Counted from the first letter of the stretch, positions 32,323 to 42,245 are shown. The stretch is 51,466 nt of DNA from an uncultured Clostridium sp. (GCA_945877035.1 CAMCQH010000011.1:1-51466), one strand, 5' to 3'. The notes: generated by a model from the sequence alone, not told the origin. Program-made: numbers and translations.

Positions 32323-34473
32323 GTGAAAAATACATATACAGTAGCACTAGCAGGAAACCCGAATGTAGGAAAATCGACAATATTCAACAGCCTAACAGGA
32401 ATGCACCAGCATACAGGAAACTGGACAGGAAAAACAGTAGCAAATGCAACTGGAAAGTCAATTATAAAAGACAAAGAATTTACATTTGTAGATATACCAG
32501 GTACATATTCAATAATGTCAAATTCAGAGGAAGAAGAAATTGCAAGAGATTATATATGTTTTGGAAATCCAGATGTAACAGTAATTGTAGTAGATAGTAC
32601 ATGTTTAGAAAGAAATTTGAATTTAGTATTTCAAATAATGGAAATAACAGATAATATAATAGTTTGTGTGAATTTATTAGATGAAGCTAAAAAGAAAAAA
32701 ATAAAAATTAATCTTAAAAAATTAGAACAATTGTTAGGAGTTCCAGTTGTAGGAACAACAGCTAGAGATAAACGTACACTAGAAAAATTAAAAGATACAA
32801 TACATAAAGTATGTACAGGTGAGATTATACCTTGCCCAAATGAAGTAGAGTACAGTTCAAAAATAGAAGAAAATATTAATTTATTAGAAGAAAAATTATC
32901 AGAGGTTTACAAACAAGATACTGAAACAGAATACAGGTCGGATACAACAGTAATTGAAAATGAAGAAATTTCTAAAAAATTATATAAATGGATTTCTCTT
33001 AAACTAATTGATGGTGAAGAAAAAATTTTAAATTCAATAAAAAATCAATTAAATATAGATTTTGAAAATGAAAATATTCAAAATTGTTTGTCAGATGTAA
33101 AACAAAAATTAGAAGAAGAAAATATTACAACAAATAATTTTAAAGATAAAGTAGTAGCAGATATTATGAAAAAAGCAGAAGATGTTTCAAAAGAAGTATG
33201 TACATTTGAAAATAAAGATTATAGTTCAAGAGATAGAAAAATAGACAAAATTTTAACATCAAAAAAATTTGGAATCCCAATAATGATTTTATTTCTAGGA
33301 CTTATATTTTGGATTACAATAGTTGGAGCAAATTATCCTTCTCAAGCTTTATTTAGTTTGTTTAATTGGATTCAAGACAAACTAGTCATATTTGCAGAAT
33401 ATGTGCATTCTCCACAATGGGTTTCAAATATGTTGATAAATGGTGTATATCAGACATTAACATGGATTATAGCTGTAATGCTTCCACCAATGGCAATATT
33501 TTTTCCATTATTTACAATATTGGAGGATTTAGGATATTTACCAAGAATTGCATTCAACATGGATGGATTCTTCAAAAAAGCTTGTTGTAGTGGTAAACAA
33601 ATGATTACAATGTGCATGGGATTTGGTTGTAATGCATGTGGAGTAACAGGGTGTAGAATAATAGATTCAACAAGAGAAAGATTAATTGCAATATTAACAA
33701 ATAATTTAGTTCCATGTAATGGAAGATTTCCATTTTTGATATCAATAGCAACAATATTTATTGCAGGCGCATATGCGGGAGGAAATGGATTATTATCATC
33801 AATTTTATCAACAGTAGCAGTAATAGTTGTTATAATATTTGGAATATTTTTAACATTAATAATATCAAGAATATTGTCAAATACAATATTAAAAGGAATG
33901 CCATCATCAATGGTGTTAGAATTACCGCCATACAGAAAACCACAATTTGGAAAAATACTAGTGCGTTCTATATTTGATAGAACATTATTTGTATTAGGAA
34001 GAGCTATTTCAGTTGCAGCTCCTGCAGGACTTGTAATTTGGATATTAGCTAATGTAGGAATTGATGGAGCAAGCTTACTTTCAATAATTGCTAATTTCTT
34101 AAATCCATTTGCTCAATTGATGGGATTAGATGGATATATTTTGACAGCATTTATTTTAGGAATGCCTGCAAATGAAATTGTTTTACCAATAATTTTGATG
34201 TGCTATTTAAAAGGTGGGGCATTAGTAAACATAGAAGATACTGTACAAATAGGACAGATTTTAATTCAAAATGGTTGGAATATGCTAACTGCTATGAATG
34301 TAATGTTATTTACTATTTTGCATTTTCCGTGTACTACAACACTTTTGACTATTAAAAAAGAGACTGGAAGTTGGAAGTGGAGTGGGCTTGCTTTTGTAAT
34401 TCCGACAGTTTGTGGAATAGTGCTTTGTATGTGTACGACATTTGTGTATAATGTTTTGAATGTCTTATTATAA
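32323..34473 (+). CDS. feoB: Ferrous iron transporter FeoB
   Basis: 716 residues. The N-terminal GTPase shows G1 GNPNVGKS (11-18), G3 DIPG and G4 NLLD. A helical spacer follows, then the membrane part with Gate motifs (for example MCMGFGCNACGVTG). It imports Fe2+ in anaerobic conditions. GTG start after AAGGTGGTGA. No feoA lies next to it. A terminator follows immediately. Confidence 0.95.
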   Translation: MKNTYTVALAGNPNVGKSTIFNSLTGMHQHTGNWTGKTVANATGKSIIKDKEFTFVDIPGTYSIMSNSEEEEIARDYICFGNPDVTVIVVDSTCLERNLNLVFQIMEITDNIIVCVNLLDEAKKKKIKINLKKLEQLLGVPVVGTTARDKRTLEKLKDTIHKVCTGEIIPCPNEVEYSSKIEENINLLEEKLSEVYKQDTETEYRSDTTVIENEEISKKLYKWISLKLIDGEEKILNSIKNQLNIDFENENIQNCLSDVKQKLEEENITTNNFKDKVVADIMKKAEDVSKEVCTFENKDYSSRDRKIDKILTSKKFGIPIMILFLGLIFWITIVGANYPSQALFSLFNWIQDKLVIFAEYVHSPQWVSNMLINGVYQTLTWIIAVMLPPMAIFFPLFTILEDLGYLPRIAFNMDGFFKKACCSGKQMITMCMGFGCNACGVTGCRIIDSTRERLIAILTNNLVPCNGRFPFLISIATIFIAGAYAGGNGLLSSILSTVAVIVVIIFGIFLTLIISRILSNTILKGMPSSMVLELPPYRKPQFGKILVRSIFDRTLFVLGRAISVAAPAGLVIWILANVGIDGASLLSIIANFLNPFAQLMGLDGYILTAFILGMPANEIVLPIILMCYLKGGALVNIEDTVQIGQILIQNGWNMLTAMNVMLFTILHFPCTTTLLTIKKETGSWKWSGLAFVIPTVCGIVLCMCTTFVYNVLNVLL

Positions 34474-34500
34474 AGAGTAACATTGATTTGTTACTCTTTT
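34472..34500 (+). terminator. feoB terminator
   Basis: AAAGAGTAACA and TGTTACTCTTTT form an 11-bp stem with a T run at the feoB stop codon. Confidence 0.85.
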
Positions 34501-34536
34501 ATAATAAAAATTTAATAAGATTTTTTTAGATTTTTA

Positions 34537-34565
34537 TTGACATTTTGTTTTGACTAAAGTAAAAT
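34537..34565 (+). promoter_or_regulatory. Promoter of the pilin-like variable protein
   Basis: TTGACA (34537-34542) and TAAAAT (34560-34565) are 17 bp apart, about 70 bp before the ATG at 34636. Confidence 0.7.
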
Positions 34566-34635
34566 TAGAAGTGATATACAACAATATGTGAAAATATTTC
34601 ACATTATAAAATTTTTACGAAAGAAGGAGAAAGTT

Positions 34636-36396
34636 ATGAAAAAATTTTTCAAAAAAGAAAATCGAGGTATCACACTTGTAGCTTTGGTTATAACAATAAT
34701 TTTATTGTTGATTTTAGCAGCAATATCAATACAAGCACTAACAAATCAAGGATTATTTGGAAGAGCAAATGAGGCAAAAAGAGAGTCTGAAATAGCAAAC
34801 ATAAAAGAAAAGATAGCTTTAGATATTTATGAAAAACAATTAGAACCACCACTAGGAAATATAACAGAAGGAGAATTAGAAACAATTTTAGGAAAGTATG
34901 GAACAGTAAATAAAGGAGAAGATGGAACAATAATAGGAATAACAACAGATGAAGGATATGAAATATTATTGTCAGAAATCTATTCAGGTGGAACAACAGA
35001 AGATGTAAAAACATTGTTAGCAGATGGAAGTTGGAATAGTAGTAAACAAGTAAATAGCCCCAAATTAATGGAAGGAATGACAGGAATATACTGGGATACA
35101 GAAGGAAATGAAGTAAAAGTAACAGTAGAAAATCAAGATAATTGGTATGATTATAATAATCAAAAATGGGCAAATGCAAAAACAGAAGATGGAAGTTATT
35201 GGGTATGGATACCAAGATACGAATATAAAATAACAACACCATACACAAGTACAGCATCAACAATAAGTGTAAAATTCATACCACAAACACAAACAACAGT
35301 AGATCCAGACTACACATATATACACCCAGCATTTGAAGATGGAAGTGCAAATGGAAAAAATAATAATTATATGAATGGTGAGTGGGATGCAGAAATACCA
35401 GGATTCTGGGTTGCAAAATATCCAGCAGGATTCCAAGCAAATACAATAACAAATAATGCAGGAACATTATCAACAACAATATCAAATAGTAGTGATACAG
35501 TAGTATATTCAGATAAAAATTATACATCTTATAATAGTAGTTATACAACAAATGCTTTAGGACAAACATTATCATCAAATCCAAAAATGTCATACCCAGT
35601 GTTTAAACCATTAACATATGCATACAACAATATATCAACAGGAGATAGTTATACACTATCACAAGAAATAAAAAATGCAACTAGCTTTTACGGATTAAAT
35701 TCAACAAAAACAGATTCACACCAAATGAAAAATAGTGAGTGGGGAGCTGTTGCTTACTTAACTCAAAGTTCATGCGGAAGAAGTGGAACAGAAGTAAATT
35801 TAAATAATTATTACACTGCAGAATCAAGCCCATGGAGAACAGCTATAACAGGAATGTGCACAAATGGTACATCAGGAGATAAAACAACAACATTAGGAAA
35901 GCCATATAATGATATAACAGTAGGTGTAAAAGGAAGCAGTACAGGAAATATAAGCGGAGTATATGATTTAAACGGTTGTGTATGGGAAAGAACATCAGCA
36001 TATATAACAAATGGAAATGCAAATCTTTCAACATATGGAAGTTCATATGTATCAACATCAGCTAATACAAATGGATATTTAACACTAAGTACAAAATATG
36101 CAACAGTATATCCATATAACTCAAGTGATAGTAATACAAATAATTATACTACATATAGTGGAAAAAAATCAAGTACTTATGGATATGGAGATGCAATACT
36201 AGAAACATCAACTACAGGAAGTGGAACTACTAGCTGGAATACAGGCTACTCTAGCTTACCGTACACTACTGCTCCGTTCTTCGCACGTGGGGGCGATTAC
36301 ACTGCTAGTTCTCGTGCGGGTGCGTTTGCCTTCTATGGTACCAATGGAGCTCCTTATTACCATAACGGTTTCCGCGCGGTGTTGGTTGGTGTATAG
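34636..36396 (+). CDS. Pilin-like protein with FGE-type C-terminal domain, candidate DGR target
   Basis: This 586-residue protein starts with a prepilin-like leader (KKENRG, then ITLVALVITIILLLILAAIS) and a helical stalk (about 35-100). A long Thr/Ser/Asn/Tyr-rich region follows, containing YWVWIPRYEYKI and DLNGCVWERTSAY, as in formylglycine-generating-enzyme/SUMF-type C-type-lectin folds. It ends FFARGGDYTASSRAGAF through NGFRAVLVGV. Up to about 36220 codons are AT-rich (ACA, GCA, GGA). The last 50 codons change abruptly to CGT, GCG, GGC, TTC and runs of NNY codons. Such an end, with RGG and GFR framing the variable residues, is typical of DGR target proteins. The start at 34636 follows GAAGGAG and gives a normal leader. 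Confidence 0.75.
   Translation: MKKFFKKENRGITLVALVITIILLLILAAISIQALTNQGLFGRANEAKRESEIANIKEKIALDIYEKQLEPPLGNITEGELETILGKYGTVNKGEDGTIIGITTDEGYEILLSEIYSGGTTEDVKTLLADGSWNSSKQVNSPKLMEGMTGIYWDTEGNEVKVTVENQDNWYDYNNQKWANAKTEDGSYWVWIPRYEYKITTPYTSTASTISVKFIPQTQTTVDPDYTYIHPAFEDGSANGKNNNYMNGEWDAEIPGFWVAKYPAGFQANTITNNAGTLSTTISNSSDTVVYSDKNYTSYNSSYTTNALGQTLSSNPKMSYPVFKPLTYAYNNISTGDSYTLSQEIKNATSFYGLNSTKTDSHQMKNSEWGAVAYLTQSSCGRSGTEVNLNNYYTAESSPWRTAITGMCTNGTSGDKTTTLGKPYNDITVGVKGSSTGNISGVYDLNGCVWERTSAYITNGNANLSTYGSSYVSTSANTNGYLTLSTKYATVYPYNSSDSNTNNYTTYSGKKSSTYGYGDAILETSTTGSGTTSWNTGYSSLPYTTAPFFARGGDYTASSRAGAFAFYGTNGAPYYHNGFRAVLVGV
36262..36396 (+). other. Candidate DGR variable region
   Basis: GC content jumps within one gene. 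Seven consecutive codons (GAT TAC ACT GCT AGT TCT CGT) end in a pyrimidine and differ mainly at positions one and two, as adenine mutagenesis of AAY codons would give. Conserved segments GCGGGTGCGTTTGCCTTC and GGTTTCCGCGCGGTGTTGG separate the variable ones. The 1-198 fragment has the same plan but different silent bases, so it would need another template. No template repeat or reverse transcriptase is visible in the window. Confidence 0.6.
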
Positions 36397-36439
36397 CACT
36401 TAGGATTTTCATTGGACCACTTAATATAGAACTACTAAT

Positions 36440-36455
36440 GGGGGCGTAAGCCCCT
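36440..36455 (+). terminator. GC hairpin with GTAA loop after the candidate variable region
   Basis: GGGGC and GCCCC pair around GTAA 44 bp after the stop codon. The gene fragment at the window start has a similar GTAA hairpin downstream. Confidence 0.5.
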
Positions 36456-36488
36456 TATAACATTTAATTAAAAAGTTTACAAAAAAAC

Positions 36489-36517
36489 TTGACATTTATA
36501 ATCTATGGCTTTATAAT
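36489..36517 (+). promoter_or_regulatory. Consensus promoter of the PemK-like gene
   Basis: TTGACA (36489-36494) and TATAAT (36512-36517) are 17 bp apart, a full consensus match. Confidence 0.85.
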
Positions 36518-36562
36518 AAATATGTCTTGAAACTGAGAGGTATCTACTTCGAGGTGAAATTA

Positions 36563-37306
36563 TTGTTCAAATTTAAAATATTCAAAATTTTTATTCAAAA
36601 AACAAATCAAATCAAAAATCAAAAAAAACTATTAGAATCAATAAAACCAGGAGATTTAGTCTGGGCGAAAATGCCACTTCCAAAAAAAGAATTAAATCAA
36701 ATAGAAGAAAACCATCAAGTTAGGCCATATCTTATTGCGTATAAAGATAAGTTTAACATTTATGCATACAAATCTTCCTCGAAAAGTTATGAAAGATTAA
36801 ATAATTATGAAGAATACTCCATCAATTCTTTAAGATATAATCGAAATAAAAATAGTTTTATTGATCTAACAAAAATCTACAAAATTCCGTTTTTTAATTT
36901 AAAATCAAGATATATAACATTAAATCAATTCGACCTAAAAAATATAGAAAAAAGATTGCAAATCCAAGCAAATAAAAATAATAAAAATATCTTTCAGTTT
37001 CCAATAGACATCTATATTTTAGAGGGAGATGTGGTTGAAGTTAATAATCAATTATATTATATATATGCTTCAGATAATGTGTATATATATTGCTTAAATC
37101 TTTTTAAATATAATCCAAAAGATATTAAAAAATATGAAATTATTAGTATTAATAGTAAAATGTATTATGTGAGTTTTAAAGAAATGACAAGCTTTAAGAG
37201 AACAACAAAAATGAAGATTGTAGATATTGCATATAAAAGTGAAAAGGAGGTAATTTTAGAAAAGAAATTTTTATCAAAAAAAGCATTGAAAAAACAAAAA
37301 AAATAA
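36563..37306 (+). CDS. PemK/MazF-like SH3-fold protein of unknown role
   Basis: I chose TTG 36563 because GAGGTG lies 6 bases upstream; an in-frame TTG at 36527 lacks such a site. The 247 residues contain a PemK-like start, SIKPGDLVWAKMPLPKK followed by HQVRPYLIAYKDK, with the conserved G-D and R-P positions of the MazF/PemK barrel. A second similar beta-rich segment (ILEGDVVEVNNQLYYIYAS) lies near the end. Lys-rich tail. No antitoxin is adjacent. The gene precedes a substrate-binding protein by 32 bp. RNase activity is not established. Confidence 0.55.
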   Translation: MFKFKIFKIFIQKTNQIKNQKKLLESIKPGDLVWAKMPLPKKELNQIEENHQVRPYLIAYKDKFNIYAYKSSSKSYERLNNYEEYSINSLRYNRNKNSFIDLTKIYKIPFFNLKSRYITLNQFDLKNIEKRLQIQANKNNKNIFQFPIDIYILEGDVVEVNNQLYYIYASDNVYIYCLNLFKYNPKDIKKYEIISINSKMYYVSFKEMTSFKRTTKMKIVDIAYKSEKEVILEKKFLSKKALKKQKK

Positions 37307-37338
37307 TGTATTATATGTACCAGAGATAGAGGTGGATT

Positions 37339-38913
37339 ATGAAATCAAACTACTTTAAATATATTTTTATAATATTTGCAATAGCGATAACAATATTTGC
37401 AATAGTAAAAATAAAGACAGATGAGCAAAAAAAAGAAGCACAAGTATATGAGACAAAAGAAGAAACAGAGGAAGAAATAACAGAAATAAAATTAGGAGTA
37501 GCATCATTTGATAGTATAAATCCAATATTAAGTAAAAATAAAAATGTTCAAGATATATCAAAAATAATATTTGAACCATTGATGACATTAACATCAGACT
37601 ACAAGCTAGAAAACAGTCTTGCTAAAGAATGGGCAAAGCAAAATGAAACAACATATATAATAAAATTAAGAGATGATAAAAAATGGTCAGATGGACAAAA
37701 ATTTACAGCAGAAGATGTAAAGTTTACAATAGATAGATTAAAAGATTCAGATACAATATATTCTTCAAACGTACAATATGTAACAACTGTAGAAGTTGTA
37801 GATGATACAACTGTAAGAATTATATTAAGTCAAGAAGTTCCATTTTTTGAATATAATTTAACATTTCCAATATTATCAAGTAAATATTATAGTGATAAAG
37901 AATTCAATGCAGACATTGTGCCAGTAGGAACTGGAATGTATAAAGTTAGTGAAGTGCAAGAATCAGCATTGATTTTAACAAAAAATGATTATTATCCAGA
38001 AGCAAATAAATTGAAACTTGATAAAATAACTATATCAATATTTTCAAGTGTAGGAGAATTATATAATGCATTTAAAATCGGAAATATTGATTTAATAAGT
38101 ACACAAAATAGTAATTTGAAAGAATATATAGGAACAATAGGATATCTTTCAAAAGAGATGAATGGTAGAGAACATGACTTTATTGCATTTAATACACAGA
38201 ATCAAATATTATCGCAAGTAAATGTAAGAAAAGCAATAGGATATTCAATAGATAAATCAAATATTGTTTCAAGTGTTTATGGAAATAATTATTATACTTC
38301 AAGTTTTCCGCTAGACTATGGAAGTTGGATATATCAAGAACAAGATTCAAGCTCTGGATATAATCTAGAACAAGCAAAGCAAATTCTAGTTGATTATGGA
38401 TGGAGTTATAAATATAAATATTGGCAAAAAACTGTAAATTATAAAACTCAAAGAATATCACTAAATTTTGTTGTAAAAGCAAGTGATGCAAGTAGGGTGT
38501 CAGTAGCAGAAAATATTAAACAGCAATTGGAAAATCAAGGCTTTAGAATAAATTTAATAAAGGCATCTGATGCACAGTACCAGAGTTATTTAACAAATAA
38601 AAATTATGATATGATTTTGTGTAGTATGAATTTATCTGTAAGTCCGGATTTATCAACATTTTTTGGGGAGAATAATTTAGCAAATTACTCAAATGAAGAA
38701 GTTACAAATTTGATGAATGAAGTGAAAAATTTAAAGGATGAGGAAAAATTAAAACAAGATTACAAAAGATTAGGAGAAATATATAAAACGGAAATGCCTT
38801 ATTTGAGCTTGTATAATAATAAATATACAGTTGCATATAGTCAGGCATTGGCTGGGACATTAGAGCCAAACTGGTTTTATCAGTTTTATAATATAGAAGG
38901 TTGGCATAAATAA
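37339..38913 (+). CDS. ABC transporter substrate-binding protein, family 5 (peptide/nickel type)
   Basis: 524 residues with an uncleaved-looking N-terminal membrane segment (about 5-24) and no lipobox cysteine. The SBP family 5 fold follows: EPLMTLTSDYKLENSLAKEW, WSDGQKFTAEDVKFTIDRL, VPVGTGMYKV and VNVRKAIGYSIDKSNI are typical. It would bind oligopeptides or similar ligands outside the membrane. No permease or ATPase genes are adjacent, so it either works with a remote transporter or has a sensory role. Confidence 0.85.
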   Translation: MKSNYFKYIFIIFAIAITIFAIVKIKTDEQKKEAQVYETKEETEEEITEIKLGVASFDSINPILSKNKNVQDISKIIFEPLMTLTSDYKLENSLAKEWAKQNETTYIIKLRDDKKWSDGQKFTAEDVKFTIDRLKDSDTIYSSNVQYVTTVEVVDDTTVRIILSQEVPFFEYNLTFPILSSKYYSDKEFNADIVPVGTGMYKVSEVQESALILTKNDYYPEANKLKLDKITISIFSSVGELYNAFKIGNIDLISTQNSNLKEYIGTIGYLSKEMNGREHDFIAFNTQNQILSQVNVRKAIGYSIDKSNIVSSVYGNNYYTSSFPLDYGSWIYQEQDSSSGYNLEQAKQILVDYGWSYKYKYWQKTVNYKTQRISLNFVVKASDASRVSVAENIKQQLENQGFRINLIKASDAQYQSYLTNKNYDMILCSMNLSVSPDLSTFFGENNLANYSNEEVTNLMNEVKNLKDEEKLKQDYKRLGEIYKTEMPYLSLYNNKYTVAYSQALAGTLEPNWFYQFYNIEGWHK

Positions 38914-38932
38914 AAAAATTTTTAAAAAAGTA

Positions 38933-38983
38933 TTGACAAAAACAAATGTTTAATGATATAAGTTAGTTATCAAACAAAAGTTC
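38933..38983 (+). promoter_or_regulatory. recA promoter with SOS-box-like palindromes
   Basis: TTGACA (38933-38938) is followed at 18 bp by TATAAG. AAACAAATGTTT (38940-38951) lies between them. AACAAAAGTTC (38973-38983) lies just downstream. Both resemble the GAACnnnnGTTC LexA site of Firmicutes, so LexA control of recA is likely. Confidence 0.55.
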
Positions 38984-39016
38984 AATAATTAAAAGTGATT
39001 TAAGGAGGAAAAAATT

Positions 39017-40078
39017 ATGGCAGAGAATACAGAAAAGAAAAAAGCGTTAGAGGCTGCAATGAGCCAAATAGAAAAACAATTTGGAAAAGGTTCAGTTATG
39101 AAACTTGGTGAATTTAAAGCAATGGAGATTGAAGCGATACCAACAGGAGCATTAAGCTTAGATATGGCTTTAGGTATAGGTGGTGTTCCTAGAGGAAGAA
39201 TAATAGAAGTATTTGGACCAGAGTCATCTGGTAAAACAACACTTGCATTACATGTTGTTGCAGAAGCACAAAAAATGGGTGGAGAGGCAGCATTTATAGA
39301 TGCAGAGCATGCTTTGGATCCAGTGTATGCAAAAAAATTGGGAGTAGATATAGATAATTTAATAGTATCTCAACCAGATACAGGAGAGCAAGCTCTTGAA
39401 ATAACAGAAAGTTTAATAAGAAGTGGAGCTTTAGATGTAATAGTAGTAGACTCTGTTGCAGCATTAGTTCCAAAAGCTGAAATTGATGGAGATATGGGAG
39501 ACTCTCATATGGGACTTCAAGCAAGATTAATGTCACAAGCATTAAGAAAACTTGCTGGTGCAATAAACAAAACAAAAACAGTATTAATATTTATAAATCA
39601 ATTAAGAGAAAAAATAGGAGTAATGTTTGGAAATCCAGAAACAACAACTGGTGGTAGAGCATTAAAATTCTATGCTTCAGTTAGATTAGATATAAGAAAA
39701 ATAGAAAATATTAAACAAGATGGTGAAGTAAAAGGAAATAGAGTAAGAGTAAAAGTTATTAAAAATAAAGTTGCTCCACCATTTAGAGAAGCAGAATTTG
39801 ATGTAGTATATGGAGAAGGAATTTCAAAAGCTGGAAATATTTTAGACATGGCTGTTAATATGGACATAGTTGAAAAAAGTGGCTCTTGGTTTAGTTACAA
39901 TGGCGAAAGAATTGGTCAAGGTAGAGAAAATGTTAAAAAATATTTACAAGATAATCCAGACATATTAGAAGATGTTGAGAAAAAAGTAAGAGCAAATTTT
40001 GCTAAAGCTTTTGAAGAGAGCCTAGGAGAAGAATTACCTGAAGTCGATGAAGATGGGGAATTCGAGGATAAGGATTAA
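39017..40078 (+). CDS. recA: Recombinase RecA
   Basis: 353 residues with Walker [10 protein letters not shown] (about 66-74), Walker [11 protein letters not shown] and the L1/L2 DNA loops ([13 protein letters not shown] and [18 protein letters not shown]). It forms the strand-exchange filament and activates LexA cleavage. AAGGAGG precedes the ATG. Its modulator recX follows after a strong hairpin. Confidence 0.98.
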   Translation: MAENTEKKKALEAAMSQIEKQFGKGSVMKLGEFKAMEIEAIPTGALSLDMALGIGGVPRGRIIEVFGPESSGKTTLALHVVAEAQKMGGEAAFIDAEHALDPVYAKKLGVDIDNLIVSQPDTGEQALEITESLIRSGALDVIVVDSVAALVPKAEIDGDMGDSHMGLQARLMSQALRKLAGAINKTKTVLIFINQLREKIGVMFGNPETTTGGRALKFYASVRLDIRKIENIKQDGEVKGNRVRVKVIKNKVAPPFREAEFDVVYGEGISKAGNILDMAVNMDIVEKSGSWFSYNGERIGQGRENVKKYLQDNPDILEDVEKKVRANFAKAFEESLGEELPEVDEDGEFEDKD

Positions 40079-40100
40079 TAAATAATTTTAAAATTTAATT

Positions 40101-40140
40101 TTATCTCAAGTTATAGTAAATTTTCTATAACTTGAGATAA
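40101..40140 (+). terminator. Strong hairpin between recA and recX
   Basis: TTATCTCAAGTTATAG and CTATAACTTGAGATAA form a perfect 16-bp stem. The T tract is weak, so it may partly separate recX expression from recA. recX has its own promoter. Confidence 0.65.
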
Positions 40141-40231
40141 GTCTTATTAAATATTTTTATCAAATAAATTTTATTCGAAAATAAATTCAAAAATTAATAA
40201 ATAAAAAGTGAAAAAATTTAAAATAATAATA

Positions 40232-40260
40232 TTGAAAAAAGTACTTTTATATAGTAAAAT
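40232..40260 (+). promoter_or_regulatory. recX promoter
   Basis: TTGAAA (40232-40237) and TAAAAT (40255-40260) are 17 bp apart, 26 bases before the recX ATG. Confidence 0.6.
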
Positions 40261-40285
40261 GTAAAAAAAGAAAAGGAAGTAATAA

Positions 40286-40732
40286 ATGTACACGATAGAA
40301 GAATTTGATAAAGAAAAAACAAAAGTATTAAAATATATGCTATACAAAAAAAGAAGTGAAAATGAAGTAAGAACTAAATTTTCAGGAACAATGGATGAAA
40401 ATTTATTAGAAGATATAATCGAATATTTAAAACAAGCTAAATATATAGATGACAAAGAATATATAAGAAAAACAGTAAACAACTTTTTAGCATTAAAAAA
40501 TTTATCTATAAAAGAATTAAAATATAAGCTATTATCAAAAGGCTTAAACAAAAACGATATTGAAGATTATATCTATGATAATAAAGGAGAACTAGAAGCG
40601 TACGAAATAAAATCAGCTTCAAATATAATATACAAAAAATCTACTTCTATGGAACAAGAAGAAATAAAACAGTATTTATTAAAAAAAGGATATAAATTAG
40701 AAAATATAAATAGAGCTATGGAAGATGAATAA
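40286..40732 (+). CDS. recX: RecA regulator RecX
   Basis: 148 residues, all helical, with three RecX-type repeats (LKYMLYKKRSENEVRTKF, IEYLKQAKYIDDKEYIRK, IKQYLLKKGYKLENI). RecX binds and inhibits RecA filaments. AAGGAAG precedes the ATG. scpA follows within 10 bases. Confidence 0.88.
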   Translation: MYTIEEFDKEKTKVLKYMLYKKRSENEVRTKFSGTMDENLLEDIIEYLKQAKYIDDKEYIRKTVNNFLALKNLSIKELKYKLLSKGLNKNDIEDYIYDNKGELEAYEIKSASNIIYKKSTSMEQEEIKQYLLKKGYKLENINRAMEDE

Positions 40733-40742
40733 GGAGAAAACG

Positions 40743-41501
40743 ATGTCAATACTAACATTAGAAACAAAGAAATATTCAATAAAAATAGATAATTTTGAAG
40801 GACCACTAGATTTATTATGCTATTTGATAGACAAAAACAAAATGAATATATATGATGTGAATTTAAGTGATATAACAGAACAATACATAGAATTTTTAAA
40901 TGCAATGGAAGAAATGAATTTAGAAATTGCCAGCGAATTTCTTGTTATGGCATCAACATTATTATATTTAAAGTCTAAAAAGTTATTGCCAAAACAAGAA
41001 GAGGAAGAAGAGGAAATAACTGAAGAAGAGCTAATAAGAAGAATAATAGAATATAAAAAATTCAAAGAAATAAGTAAAACTTTAAAAGAAAACTATAAAT
41101 TATATTCAAATAGATTTTATAAAGGACAAGAAGAAATTAAACTTCCAAAACAAAAGCTAGAGAAAGACTATGAACCAGAAAAAATACCAGAAATATATAG
41201 ATTATTAGTTGAAAGAAATAGTGTAAGAATAAATCAAAATGCAAAAAATATTGAAAAAATTGCATTAGTTGATAAATATACAGTTGCTGAAAAAGTAAGA
41301 GAAATGTATAAAGTATTAGTAAAGCAAAAGAGATTTATTTTTAATAAATTATTTGCAATTAATAAAAAAGAAAAACAGGAAGTTGTAACAGCCTTTAGTG
41401 GACTTCTTGAAATGTCAAGAAGAAATAAAGTTGAAACTAGCCAAGAAAAATTATTTGGAGATATTGTAGTAGAACAGAAAAAAAGTGAAGAAGTGTCTTA
41501 A
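40743..41501 (+). CDS. scpA: Segregation and condensation protein A
   Basis: 252 residues. The kleisin N-terminus (NFEGPLDLLCYLIDKNKMNIYDV) and the LVMASTLLYLKSKKLLP segment are typical. ScpA bridges SMC heads in chromosome condensation. I chose ATG 40743 because AAGGAG lies between it and the in-frame ATG at 40725. The usual partner scpB is not next to it; a DUF2953 gene follows instead. Confidence 0.93.
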   Translation: MSILTLETKKYSIKIDNFEGPLDLLCYLIDKNKMNIYDVNLSDITEQYIEFLNAMEEMNLEIASEFLVMASTLLYLKSKKLLPKQEEEEEEITEEELIRRIIEYKKFKEISKTLKENYKLYSNRFYKGQEEIKLPKQKLEKDYEPEKIPEIYRLLVERNSVRINQNAKNIEKIALVDKYTVAEKVREMYKVLVKQKRFIFNKLFAINKKEKQEVVTAFSGLLEMSRRNKVETSQEKLFGDIVVEQKKSEEVS

Positions 41502-41618
41502 AAAGGTGCTTCTTTTAAAGTGTACAAAATTAAAATAAATATATGAAAAAAGTTTAAATAAGAAGAAAATGGAAAAACTAATATAAACTATGAATGTAAT
41601 AGCAAAGAAGGTGATATA

Positions 41619-42245
41619 TTGTTTTTTCTTTTGATTTTAATAATAATAATTTTAATGATAATAACAATAAAAATAAAAATTAAATTAAAAGATTTTGAAT
41701 TTAGTTCACAAAACAAAGAACATTTAAATAAAAATTATAAAATAGAAATGATTATATATACATTTAATTTTATACCAATTTCAAAATTAAAAATAACAAA
41801 TAAAAAGATTAATAAAGCATTGAGCAATGAAAAAATAAGGAAAGCAATAAATGAACAAAAAACAAAAATTATAGAGAACAGAAAAAATATAGATATAGAA
41901 GCTATCAAAGAAATTAAAAATATTAAAATGGAAATAGATGAAATGAATTTAAAGATTTCATTAGGAACAGAAGATGCAGCAATAACTGCATTTATAATAC
42001 CAATTATAAGTACATTTATAGCAATATTTTTAAGTCAAAAAGTAAGAAAATATAATGATAACCAAAAATTTTCAATACAACCTGTATATATAAATCAAAA
42101 TTTAATAAATATAAAGTTTTCAGGTATATTTCAAATAAAAATGATACATATTATAAATACAATATGTATAGTAAATAAAAAAAGGAAAGGTGATAAAAAT
42201 GAGCGAACATCCCATAGAAGGTCTTATGACTACGGCTATGAATAG
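41619..42245 (+). CDS. DUF2953 membrane protein
   Basis: 208 residues with an N-terminal hydrophobic helix (FFLLILIIIILMIITI) and the DUF2953 region (LKISLGTEDAAITAFIIPIISTFIAIFL). TTG start after AAGGTGA. It overlaps the start of ytfJ. In many Clostridia this gene directly precedes ytfJ, and a sporulation role is suspected. Confidence 0.8.
   Translation: MFFLLILIIIILMIITIKIKIKLKDFEFSSQNKEHLNKNYKIEMIIYTFNFIPISKLKITNKKINKALSNEKIRKAINEQKTKIIENRKNIDIEAIKEIKNIKMEIDEMNLKISLGTEDAAITAFIIPIISTFIAIFLSQKVRKYNDNQKFSIQPVYINQNLINIKFSGIFQIKMIHIINTICIVNKKRKGDKNERTSHRRSYDYGYE

Noticed and set aside
34688-35593. Leu-rich minus-strand ORFs opposite the pilin-like gene
   Set aside because: Leu/Phe/Tyr-rich shadows of an AT-rich repetitive coding strand, with no ribosome sites.
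36221-36403. Plus-strand ORF overlapping the end of the pilin-like gene in another frame
   Set aside because: It arises only from the GC-rich end of the real gene and has no start signal.
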